A stretch of DNA of 64,000 nt from Dastarcus helophoroides (Eukaryota > Arthropoda > Insecta > Coleoptera > Bothrideridae): NCBI GenBank assembly GCA_028583605.1, contig CM053326.1:36116931-36180930 (forward strand), given 5' to 3'. Position numbers and translations under genes: made by a program. Under the pieces are notes generated by a model that was given only the letters and a program-made list of their open reading frames with translations, was not told where the DNA came from and made no database searches. Positions 35,201-46,321 of this stretch are shown here, in pieces. Numbering within the stretch: position 1 is the first letter of the stretch; each line of letters opens with the position of its first letter.

Positions 35201-37716
35201 TTTTTCCCAGTAAAATATATGTGACAACATAATAATGTCACTTGTATGGTAGTTGTAAAAAAATATTTATTTATTTGTCACACGAGTTGCCGTTTGAAGA
35301 ATTTCTAAATACCACATCGACTCGTCCAACGAATACTGTAGTAACTCAATTTTGGCATTTTTTGCCTTACACATACCACTAATCTAGGCTCCATAATAGT
35401 TTTCATTGAAGAATATCGAATATCAATTAATAAAATATTTTTAAATCGAACTATCATTGATGCATTAGCAATACCTAGGATTCACCCAGTACAATTCATT
35501 GAAAGCTATCTTATTTTGAGTTACTGCATATTAAAAAACCTGTCTTAGTTTTTAAATTCTACATTTGAGTATAGTTCAAGATTATTGCAAAAAATAAATT
35601 TTCAGTGTAGTAATTTTTCCTGATTGTGTACACATTATCTCAATACTGCAAATAAAGAATTACTACAGCCTTCTTTGAATGAATCGGCATGTGGTATATC
35701 AAAATAATTTTTTTTTTCAAAATTGATTCACGTTGGTTTCATTTTTTTTTCAACAATTTATTTGATATCAATTTGAAAGTCTTTTGACTAATAAATGTTG
35801 CATTTGTTCTACAAAATGGAGGCTTAATGCACAAATTATGTTGTTGCCAACTGAAATATTGCATACTGATTTGATTAGAACTCTTTATTGGTAGTATTTT
35901 TAAAAATACAAAAAAAATATACCAACAAAACACTCTACTAAGGTATTTTTATTAACTCTATGAATGTAGATTTCTGAAAAATCTTGAAATGTACTATTAA
36001 GTAGTACGCAATGTTATGTATCATTTTTGGATTCTACTACTAATTGTAGGCACCTCATAAACCACAGTAATCATAATTTTTGTAGATCTTATAATTAGGC
36101 TTTAATTCTTTACTTTTAAACGTTGAAATATAAGTTTCTTAAAATAAAATATTAGATCTAAATACATAAAATATGTTTACAATAAAAGAGATTATAATGT
36201 AGTGCTTTGGCGCCAATTTTAATTGCAGCTACTTATTAAATGTTACAAATGATATGAAGTAATAACGTACAGGATGTAGGGTAGAAAAACAAACAGGAAA
36301 GAAAAATTTTATTTCAAACATAAACATGACAATACTCATGGATATGAAAATTTAGATATCTTAACCAACAAAATATTAAACTATATATATTGAACCAACA
36401 AAATATTGAAATACAGAAATTGCCATAGTTTTCCTTTAAACTTCAACGTACTACATGGTCCTTAAAATGTATCTGGCTTACAAAATTCACAGAGGCCCAA
36501 AGATTTTATGCATCTGTTGATATTTTTCTAATTTTGAATTCCCAACGGAGGTATACCAGAAATTACATACATAGAATATTGACACTGACGATATTAATGC
36601 TTCGAGACTTACCTTAATCTTGTTGAGTTAAAACTATTTAATTTATAATTTATTTCCTTCTTTCCCAGACGTTCACTGTTTTGTGATATTACGTGAGGGC
36701 ATCTTACAGTTGCTCTGTTATTCATTTCCAACTTTTAATTTATTCTGCACTCTCTCATCAAGGACAAGACAATTTAAAAGCAAAATTCCTGAAACTTTCA
36801 TGACTTAATTAAAATATAAACTACTTACTCCAGAAATTCTATTCTCTTGAGTACTCCTTCGCCTTTCGTGGTTGTCACTCAACTAAATTTGCAGAGATAC
36901 CCAAGGTTCATAGTTTTTACTTCAGCTTGTTACTCGAATCCCATGTTATTCTAATACTGGCGAATGTGTTATAAAAAGCTGTCGCCTTGGGTAACTAATA
37001 GGTAGAAAAACGATACGAATGAATCATAATTTGATATACCCGTAATTGCGGAAACGTCAATCCGTAAACTATATAATTTCTTGTACTAAAAAGTTGCGAA
37101 TATTTGACCTTTCAAATCGAAATTACGTAGTCGTTACAGTGCAGAAATCCAGGCATCCAAATTACATATCATATCAAAATCGCTTGTTCTAATGCGTTAT
37201 CATGTCTCGCTTTTATGTATAAATCAGAAAAAGTTCGACCATTTCTCATTTCTCTCGATTTCTGTCTCATTCGGGATTATATCCAGCTTGTTAAATAGGC
37301 TTTTCAGATAGGTTTTTACGGTCAAATGGCTATTAGGTACATCGTTTTATACCCATTGTTCCCCTACATTTAGCTAAGTGGGCATTCGAACGTTTCGAGA
37401 TTTCATTCCCAGACATTCTCATGCTCTTTACGGATCGTTAAAAGCTTGCCCTCAAGTTATACTACTGGATGCTTGGAATGTTAACAGCTTGCAGCATAAT
37501 TCAAAGATAATAACCGTGCACAATAGAGACTCATTAGTCGTCATTTTTGGCGACATGAGAATAATTTTATTTCCAAAATTTAGTCATTATTATGATTCAC
37601 CAGTAATTCGAAGGGAAAATAAGAAGTATTCTTAATTGTTAGCTCATTAGAAAGTCGAAACAAAAACAAAAAATATTTTTCTTCACCGTTATTAAATTGT
37701 GAATATTATAATAAAC
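32297..37716. other. Intergenic, mostly featureless; possible transposon-protein relic on minus strand near 33900-34110
   Basis: Mostly AT-rich sequence. On the minus strand around 34110-33900 an open stretch reads LPTFYLKEYPLGQNEPPKNL and ends with an acidic NLVESGSEEEDEEE run in another frame; it could be the C-terminus of a decayed DUF7869- or transposase-like gene. TGAGGAGTCGGGG (34504) resembles the ends of the 16123 element. TATAAAT at 37218 followed by an ATG at 37326 might be a promoter for the next Gly-rich gene, but no in-phase coding exon follows. Confidence 0.35.
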
Positions 37717-38042
37717 TGTAGTTATGAAATTTGTATTAATGATTGTGTAGTATAATGAACTTTCTAGAAACATTTGATAATGGAAGCGGCCGCGAGAATA
37801 AATTATACGGCAGATAAGGGCTTCAGACGTTTCTGCAAGCGATAATCTTATCTGTACGGAGATCCGTTCTAGAAAACCAGAACGGTATAAATACGCAGTC
37901 GTCTTTCCCTCAGTCAGTTAGTCGGATAGTCAGTTAGTTCGCTAGTTGAGTGAATCATAATCATAGTGTTTCGAATAAGTTTGGAAATAAAATATTACTA
38001 CAATTCACGAAATTTTAATTTTCGAACCGATAACACCTAACA
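37717..38042 (+). mobile_element. Solo LTR, same family as 11305-11649, plus orientation
   Basis: Starts TGTAGTTATG and ends CCGATAACACCTAACA. Shares GGAAGCGGCCGCGA, CGGCAGATAAG and the TCCCTCAGTCAGTTAG start region with the other LTR. It contains TATAAATACGC (about 37887) and GGAAATAAAATATT (poly-A signal). The flanks AAAC/AAAT match at three of four bases. No internal genes. Confidence 0.8.
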
Positions 38043-38247
38043 AAATAAACGCTGCAATGAAATTTATATAACAATATTCATATTTATTGCATAACTAGCG
38101 AATCTCCTAACTTTATCTGTGTACTGTGGTGGTGACTCGTGAATTTATTTTTGTTTAGAATTAACACGTTTAACTCTATCAACACCGCAGTAGAATTATA
38201 ATAATAACTTTGCCGGTATTACTTTCTAATTTAAAATACTTTTCCAG

Positions 38248-41200
38248 GCGGAGCGGCAGGAGGCCTCTATGCTGGCGCTACAGCCGGCAGCGGCGTGTCT
38301 GCCGGAGCAGGCCTGGCGGGAGTCGAAGAAAAACACGTAAGCACAGGCGGAGGATTTGCCGGATCCACTTCAGGTTCTTTCTCTGGTTCCGTATCCGGTT
38401 CATCATCTGGATCTTTCTCAGGAGACACTCACATCACGAAGGTAGCCAAACCGACGAAGGTCGTTTCTGGTTCTGCAGGATTTTCGGCCGCCGCTCCAGT
38501 CGGCCACAAAGAAGTTGAAGTAATTACTCAGGCACCCCTTGTGTATAAAGAGAAGGTGAAACCACAGAAGACGTACATCGAAAGAACTGTGATTCCGAAT
38601 TACGTTGAGAAGACCGTTTTCGTGCCAAGTTATGTTGAGAAAACGATAAGAGTACCAACGGTTGTTGAAAAGAAGGTTAGGGTTCCGGCAGCGCCCACGG
38701 TAATAGAAAAGACTGTTGGAGCACCAGCTGGGTAAGAACATAGTTTTATAACTGCTTGTGAATGGTGAATCATCACATTTAAGTTTGTGGAATGTGTGGA
38801 ATGATGCACGGTTCAGTGTCATTTGAGTGGTGTTGTACCCTTAATATCTTGATTTGTTTGATATTCATAAACTTTACTTGACAATAATCGACAAGATAAG
38901 GCATGGATATTTTACGGTAGCGAAAGTTTAATATTTTTCCTTATTGAATACGTGCATTGTTAGATAAAGTTTATGAATTATTAAGTAAATTTAAATCTCT
39001 TTTATAGTACAACATATATGTGATGGCGAGAAGTGGGGATGCCGCTTTGATCAAATTCTAACGTCATTTTCGATCAAATTCTAACGTCCTTTGCTTTCGA
39101 TCGATACTATAAGGTTCAGTTAGCACTAAAGCAATTTCACTTTTAGTTTAAATCTCAATCGTATTTAATGAGAGAGTGATATACTGGCTCATGGTTACGT
39201 TAACTCTTCTCAAGTGCTCGCCATCCCATTTTTATGTTATAGTAACTTTCTATGAAAGTTTATAACTCTGTGTTCTTAACTTCTTGCATCTCTGTTTTTG
39301 GTTGTGGGAAATTTTTAGCTTTCAGGAAACATTATACCATTCATAAACATCTTGATATACAGTGTTCATTGAAGTTTTAATGTCCACAATTTTAATGTAG
39401 AGCTAATGTGGAAGCTGAAGCTGAAGTTGAAGTACCTGTTGAAAAGGTTAAAGTTGTGCAAAAAACTCGATACCACAATTACCGACCACACTTTTTCTTC
39501 CGCAAGCACTTGTAAGTATATTGGAGCAATTAACTTTTGACTAATACCAGTTTCTTGATATGCGTAGTGCTAACAATTATTTGGTTGAAGGGCATGTTAT
39601 GCACGACTGTGATCTTATGATTTTGTTTGTATATAAATCGATGTAACTCAATAATAATTTTTTTAATTTTGTTGATGTTTCTAGCTTTAATCTCGACATT
39701 TCGATGTTGGTCTTAAAATTTTGATCGTAACCTGAAAATTGTCTTGAGTATGGTCAGTAAAAGTTTGAAAAAAGTGGACATTTTTGGGATAACAGAGTGA
39801 TTGCATCGAAGAACTCTAAATTTTGATATAAAGTCCAAATTAAGAAGGAAAAATCTTTATTTTAAGTTAGTCCATTCAATTATTTTTTGTGACTTCCAAC
39901 TAAGTCGGAAAAAAGTGTAAATTGAATTCGATTTTGTAAATTTAGATTCTGAAATTATAGATGAGGTGTCACAGGGTTTGAAATTTTGAAAACAGGTACA
40001 ATTTAGGGAAAATGAAACGACGAATTTTAAGTCAAAATTTTAAGGAAAAAATCTTCGAATTTTATACATAACATGAAACTGAATTTTGAAGTATAGTGTT
40101 TAATATTTTTGGTTTCAGCTCTATTCTTTTATTTTAAAGCCATTTATTCAGAACAAAACAAAAAAAAAAACAAAAAAGAGAAAACGAATAGTCGAGTTTT
40201 GAAAGTTGAATTTTGACTTAAATGTCGATACTTGTTTAGGTAAATATGAACATTTAGATTTCCCTTTTGAAATATTATTTAAATCATTAAAAATTTTAAT
40301 TTCGAGTAAAAATTGTAAAATAAAGCCACTAGATTTGGCCCAACAAATTAAAATTACGCCTCTCAGATAAATATTTCAAGAAAAAGAACTGGATGGTTTT
40401 GAGAAAATGTCTGTTTTGAGAAAAAGAGCCAATTCTAAAAGGTATATTTGTTTTACAAAATTCTTTCTTTTTAATTTACCCTTTGACTTTAATACTTGAA
40501 ATCTGCGCTTTTTTAAAGTTTATTCCATTTGCAAAGGGCAACCCCATTATGCCTTCAAATGACTGCAAGTAGGATGCGGGAACAAGGATAGATGACGATG
40601 AACCGCTTTCTTAAACAAGGTTGTAATTTTTGGGGAAAATTCGTTTTGGTTCGAGTTCCATAGCTTGGAAGTTCTGTAAAAAAAAAGAGTTTCCCCAAAC
40701 AAAAGTCCTCACTGTGTCAAGCTGGACCGCATAGGAATTTGCTGTCTCCGACTCTCTTGTATGTCTCAAAAATCTTGCCCTTGGGGGATCAGCCCTATTG
40801 CTTATTGCTGTCTCCGACTGACTAGTACGCCTCAAGAATCTTGCCCTTGGGGGGATCAATCCTATTAGTTCCTGCAAGCAGTTCCCATGATAGCACTTGT
40901 AGAAAAGAGACAAGTCACCAATCATCTGCCTGTGCTCTAGTGTTTCGAGAGAATCCTTCAAACTCTCCTCATCAATTAGGGAAATCGCTCTCCTTTAAAT
41001 TGAATCCAAAAGAGCTAAAGTGTGTTTTGGGGCTGAACTCCAAACATGAGAATAGTATTCTAGTGTTGGCCTAACTTGAGCTTTATATAGTGTGAGTAGA
41101 TGATAAGATGTGAAGTACTTTTTAGCTCTAAAAAGAAAGCTTAGCTTCTGAGAGGCGGACTTAGCAATGGCGCGCACATGATTGTCCCAAGATAAGTTAG

Positions 41201-42746
41201 TGCTTGCATTCGCTCCTAGTATAGACCAATTAGATCCCATCGGAAGGATTTTGCCGTCTATTAGTAGGTTTGTTGCATTAATTCTTGATGTTTTCTTAGA
41301 GAAAACCGCGGCTTGAGTTTTTGAAGCGTTGAAGTCGACCAGGTGTTTCTTACCTCATTCCAGAACGATTTCGAGATCCCAATTAATCATTTGTATCAGC
41401 TGTTCCCTTAGTCGTTTTGAAGCAGCGACAGATAATGGTTTGTCAGAGAAAAAATATAACACCAGGCTACTATCATCTGCGCAACTGTATATCAGATTGG
41501 AAGTTAAAGCTAAGAGATCGTTTATGTGTAACACAAACAGAATAGGAGACAGGACAGACCACTGAGGCACCCCTGCATTAATGGCAACCCGAAGAGAGTT
41601 GTCAGCGAGAAAATTGGCTATCAAATGACAGAGTCCAGGAGAAAGACCATAATATGTTAATTTGGCGAGAAAGGATCGATGCCAGACTCTGTCAAAAGCC
41701 TTTGAGATATCCAATGCCACAATCCTAGCCTCAAAAATAAAATAAAAAGATGTCTAAAATCAAAAATTTTAGCAAAACAGTTCAATATTTTAAGTTCCCA
41801 TCGACTTTTCAAAATATAAAAATATAAATATATAAATATAAAGTACCTATAGTTTAAAATTTTAAATCCAGAAATGCCTCAATTTTTTTTCAAAATCTGC
41901 TTACGTATATTTTGGTTCCCCTTGTATTTTTTATACGAATAGTCTTCTCGTTTTTCAATTTTTGAAAGGAATTTAGAGCTATCTTACTTTATTATTAAAA
42001 TTTAAAAATAACCATTGCGAAAACATCAGGAATTTCTTATATTTCTTGGATTATACGAATCACAGCGGTCTTTCAGGAGCTGCCTGTAAGCGTATTTATT
42101 GCTTAATTTCGTAAACTTTCTTACATTTAACTCCTACTAGTTTGATTGTTCGACATTCCTGTTTCATATACTTTATTTAACAACAAACAGAATATAGTAA
42201 AGTATTACAATAACTTGCCACTGTCAATCAATATGTGAGAACTATGCGACTTCTTCTAAAATATAAAGTTTAAAATCATAAACCCACAAATGTTTATTGT
42301 GTAAATATCACGCCTGATTGCAGCGGTTGGGGTCTTGGAGGTAATTACGGCGCTGGAGCAAGTGGCAGTGCCGGTGCAGGCGCTGGATCAGCAGCAGGAT
42401 TTGGTGCAGGTGCCGGAACAGCGGGAGGATTCGGCGCGGGTGCCGGAGCGGCCGGAGGATTTGGTGCAGGTGCCGCTGGTTCAGCGGGAGGATCTGCAGT
42501 CGGAAGTTCCGGTGTTGGCGGCGGTGCTACTTATACTTTTACAAAGTCAGTAAACCCCCAACTAGTTAACGATATCTTTAACGTAAGAGAAGGAAGTTTG
42601 TTTTATGATTATAAATTGAGACTGACTTACCGATATTGTTGCAGATACCGATAGCTACCTTAGGGGCTGTGAAGAACTTCGTCAGCGGCTTGGGAGGTGG
42701 TGCCGGCGGTTCCTTTTCAGTATCTAAATCTGCTTATATAGGTTAA
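38248..42746 (+). CDS. Secreted-type glycine-rich protein with VEK and GFGAGAG repeats (5' exon missing)
   Basis: Exons 38248-38731, 39401-39511, 42324-42582 and 42645-42746 join in frame (phases 2, 2, 0) and give 317 residues to the stop. The first two bases complete a codon begun in an upstream exon (phase 1) that I could not place. Order of parts: GGLYAGATAGSG; Ser/Gly run (GSFSGSVSGSSSGSFSGD); a run of ~12-residue units with ERTVIPNYVEKTVFVPSYVEKT-like VEK spacing; acidic EAEAEVEVPVEK; a basic-aromatic block RYHNYRPHFFFRKHLF; then ten-residue repeats GFGAGAGTAG; then VNPQLVNDIFNIPIATLGAV and a Gly-rich end. This composition resembles cuticle or silk-like structural proteins; no named family recognised. 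Intron 2 (2.8 kb) contains an antisense non-LTR copy. Likely poly(A) signal ATTAAA at 42792. Confidence 0.8.
40513..41733 (-). pseudogene. Non-LTR retrotransposon, main family (copy 2), inside the glycine-rich gene
   Basis: Antisense to the host gene in its large intron. The minus strand reads ALDISKAFDRVWHRSFLAKL, INDLLALTSNLIYSCADDSS (RT motif C with CADD in place of YADD), SILGANASTNLSWDNHV, LTLYKAQVRPTLEYYSHVWS and the C-terminal SETANSYAVQLDTVRTFV. It ends in the family 3' tail at about 40513. A ~65-bp tandem duplication of the PPRARFLRRT segment lies at about 40735-40865. Stops and frameshifts make it dead. Confidence 0.85.
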
Positions 42747-43576
42747 AGACAATAATTTATTTGTAATGTTGTGATAATATTATGCTCATTTTATTAAATG
42801 TACTGTTTGTAAATGGGTCTTTTATTATATTTTAAGATTTTAAGGGTAAATTATTTTTAATATTTGGTACGGATTTCAATTTTATTTTTAATGTTATGGA
42901 TAGTAACACAGGTTTTATGCTGATTTATTTCCTATATCTTCCATTACTGGAATATTTGCGGTTTCTTTTTTGAGTGATAAACCACAACTTATGCATTGTT
43001 TATAAGAATATTGCATCGTTTTGAGTTATATAATATTAATTTTTATGCATTAAAAGAAAATGACATTTAATTTTTTTTATTTTATAGTTATATTATGCAG
43101 TTGATATAATAGTAAGAAACAATCTCCAATTTTTAATTTTTGTTAAAAAAATCGATGATTTTACGTTTAATAAGTGGAAATGTTAACTATAAAACACAAC
43201 TGTGGTTTGGTATTTTATTTTGTTTATACTTATGAGTTAATAGTAATATAATAAGTATTTGTCATATTAATACATACAAACTGTAAGCAAATATATGCGC
43301 TTTAAGTATCGCCGAAGCCCATTTACCTATTAGTTATGTTATAAAAATTTAACAAACTTATTATCAATTATGCAGGATACTCTATTTTCTAAAAAGTATC
43401 AAAATTATCATAAAAAATAGCAATTTTAAATTTAAACTGGTAAGGTTGAGAAAGAAAGCCCAAATTTCAGAGATAAAATTCGACATTTATAAAAAAATAA
43501 TTTTTTTAATTCGACAATTATTGTCCAATTACAGAGTTGAAAAATTTCAAATTAAAGCTGCAAATCATGAAGGAAT
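42747..43576. other. 3' flank of the glycine-rich gene
   Basis: AT-rich, includes the probable ATTAAA signal near 42792. Nothing else recognised. Confidence 0.4.
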
Positions 43577-43672
43577 AGCAACCTTTGTTGTGTTTTTTAA
43601 TCTTTCTTGGTTTGAAGGGTCACGATTTGTATTTCAATTTTTGAAGATAATCAAGGACCAGTCCGTTCCACC
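43577..43672 (+). repeat. Right half of a family A (Penelope-like) terminal unit
   Basis: Contains AGCAACCTTTGTTGTGTT, TTTAATCTTTCTTGG, TTCAATTTTTGAAGATAATC and CCAGTCCGTTCCACC, the same order as the right arm and tail at 13140-13240. The hammerhead-like core is missing. Confidence 0.75.
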
Positions 43673-43679
43673 TTAAGTT

Positions 43680-44145
43680 TCAGATATTAGAGTTATTTTA
43701 AATTTCAAAATCGAAAGAGAAAAAAAAATTAAATAATTTAACAAACATTGAATTTTGAAAATATTTAGTTTCTCTCAAAAAATGAATTTTTCCGAAAACT
43801 TTCCATATTTTTTAATAATTTCCACCTAGAACCCAAAATTTCTCCTTTACATTCGAAATTTCGACTTCTTCTATAATAGACATTCCGATTCTGGTCTCGA
43901 AACTTCATATTTTTGTTAAATATAATACGTTTATATGACCTTTTAAGATGAAAGTCAAGGTTTCGATACTTAAAAACTTGAAATCTATAAATTAAAAATC
44001 TGAACCTTAAAATTTCAACTTTTTTTAAATAACATTTCGACCTTAAAATTGAAGGGAAATTGTCGAAAAAATCATTTTACATATTCTCCTCAGAAATTAC
44101 TTTTATTATTTTAACAGGAATAATTTTAATCTTTATATTTTTTTT
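43680..44145. repeat. AT-rich TTTCGA-type texture
   Basis: Words such as AAATTTCGACTTC and AACATTTCGACC recur. No gene. Confidence 0.5.
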
Positions 44146-44373
44146 AAGTTTAATCCACTCGCAAAGAGCAACTCCATTATGCCTTCAAAGCACTGCGAGC
44201 AGGATGCGGAAACAAGGATAGATGAGAACCTTCTTCTTAAACAAGGATAGGTTGTAATTGTTGGGGAAAATTCCTTTCAGTAACGCGTCCCACAGCTTGA
44301 AAGTTCTATAGAAAAAAGAGTCTCCGTAGAGAGAAGTCCTCGCTGTGTCAAGCTGGACCGCACAGGGATTTAA
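44146..44373 (-). mobile_element. 3' tail of the main non-LTR family (copy 3)
   Basis: Starts TTTTTAAGTTTAATCCACTCGC and extends to GCTGGACCGCACAGGGATT, matching the last ~230 bp of the family (63090-63326 inverted). Severe 5' truncation. Confidence 0.85.
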
Positions 44374-44449
44374 TTTAATTCAAAATTATAACTTTCTTTA
44401 AAAAATAAAGCAGCTTAAGAAGAAAATTAGCTTAGATTTTTTCGGTTTC

Positions 44450-45745
44450 GCATTTTCCCAATCCCTAAATTTCTTTAAAAAATTGTTTTGTGCAAGAAAA
44501 ATTGGGAACATGATCTAAATTCTAAAGAGCATTTAAGAAGAGAAAGAAGACTAAATTTACGAAATGAATTTTTTGATCTAAACTCGAAATTTATTTTAAA
44601 AAAATGTCGTTGTAAGAGAACAATCCATACCAGTAAAAAAAAAGAACAATTCTATAAAAAGACTTAATTCATAAATAAAACCAAAATTTTGGAAAAATTC
44701 AAAATTTTCAAAAGGAAAACATTTTATATGTAAGAATTATCAAAATTTCAGATTTACTCTTGAAATTGTGATGATATTAGGGAAGTTTTTCCAACTTTAA
44801 ATTTAATAATTCGACTTTTGTTTTAAAATTTCGAGTTGTAAACAAGTACCTTTAAAAAGTTAGTTAAATCCTGAAACTTAAAAATCTTAGCATTTTCCCA
44901 ATCCCCAAATTTATTAAAAAAGTCATGTTGTGCAAGAAAAATTGAAAACAAGATCTAAATTCTGAAGAGCATGTAAGAAGAAAAAGAAGACTTAATTTAC
45001 GAAATGAATTTTTCGATCTAAACTCGAAATTTATTTTTAAAAAATCTTGTTTTAGGAGAACAATCGATACCAGTAAAAAATAGAACATTTCTAGAAAAAG
45101 AATAAATTCAGAAATAAAACCAAAATTTTGGAAAAATTCAAAATTTTCAAAGGCAAAACATTTTATAAGTAAGAAGAATTATCAAAATTCCGGATTTACT
45201 CTCGAAATTGTGATGTTAATAGGGAAGTTTTTCCAACTTTGAATTTAATAATTCGACTTTTGTTTTAAATTTTCGAGTTGTAAACAAGTACCTTTAAAAA
45301 GTTAGTTAAAACCTGAAACTAAAAAATGTTAGCATTTTCCCAATCACCAAATTTATTTAAAAAATCGTATTGTGCAAGAAAAATTGAGCACAAGATCTTA
45401 ATTCTAAAGAACATTTAATAAGAGAAAGAAGACTAAATTTAGGAAATAAATTTTTGAAACTAAACTCAAATTTTGTTTTTAAAAAATCTTGTTTTAAGAG
45501 AATAATCCACACCATTAAAAAAATGGAAAATTTCTAGAAAAAGACTAGGTTCAGAAATAAAACCAAAATTTTGGGAAAATTCATATTTTCAACAGAAAAT
45601 CATTTTATATGTAAGAAGAATTCTCAAAATTTCAGATTTACTCGCAAAATTTTAAATTTTATAATTCGACTTTTGTTTTAAAATTTCGAGTTGTAAACAA
45701 GTCCCTTTAAAAAGTTAGTTAAAACCTGAAACTTAAAAATGTTAG
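44450..45745. repeat. Three tandem ~440-bp units
   Basis: GCATTTTCCCAATC occurs at 44450, 44890 and 45332, a spacing of 440 and 442 bp. Each unit then shows GTGCAAGAAAAATTG, AGAAGACT, CCAAAATTTTGG, GGGAAGTTTTTCCAAC (lost in unit 3), and TTTCGAGTTGTAAACAAG. Units differ by several percent, so the array is not recent. No ORF. Confidence 0.85.
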
Positions 45746-46321
45746 GTTTCTAAAAAAAACACTAAAAAATTAAATAAAAGAACTTTTTTTTGGTCGAATT
45801 ACCTAAAGCTTAAATTTCTTCACTCTAAATTCCCAAATGTTTAGAAAAAAGCAAAATTTTTAGAGTAAACTTGACATTTTAAGAAACTTGAATCGAATTT
45901 TTAAATTCAAATCTAATTTTGAAAAAATCAAAAATATAAATCAGGAAATATCAAATTGAACGAAAAAGTACGATAAAAATTTGAATTTACATAAGATTAC
46001 TGAAATTGCAACACTAATATCAAAATTTCTCAATAATTTTTTAAACTTCGTTTGAAAATCCAAAGTTTCTATAAATTTTGTAAAATGTCCAAATTTTTAG
46101 AAAACGAATTTTGGAAAATAGTGCTTATTTTCAAAAAAATTTAAATTTATTTAAAAATTTCATCGAATTTTTAAATTTAAACCTACACAATTGTCGAGAA
46201 AAATGAGAAGAATGATTAAACGAAAATGAAATATCTCGAAATGGACAAGGAAATCCGAATATTAATAGGAGAAATATCCAGCAATAAATTTTCGTTTTGA
46301 AGTCAGGAAAAAAGTAATTAC

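Noticed and set aside
36970..37000. TATAAAAAG-like sequence as promoter of the larger glycine-rich gene
   Set aside because: No plausible first exon in the right phase follows.
37378..37635. 85-codon open frame before the LTR, thought to be a first exon of the glycine-rich gene
   Set aside because: Lacks an ATG start and a signal peptide, and has no donor in the needed phase.
44864..45088. 74-codon minus-strand ORF in the 440-bp array
   Set aside because: Not conserved in the other two units, so not a gene.
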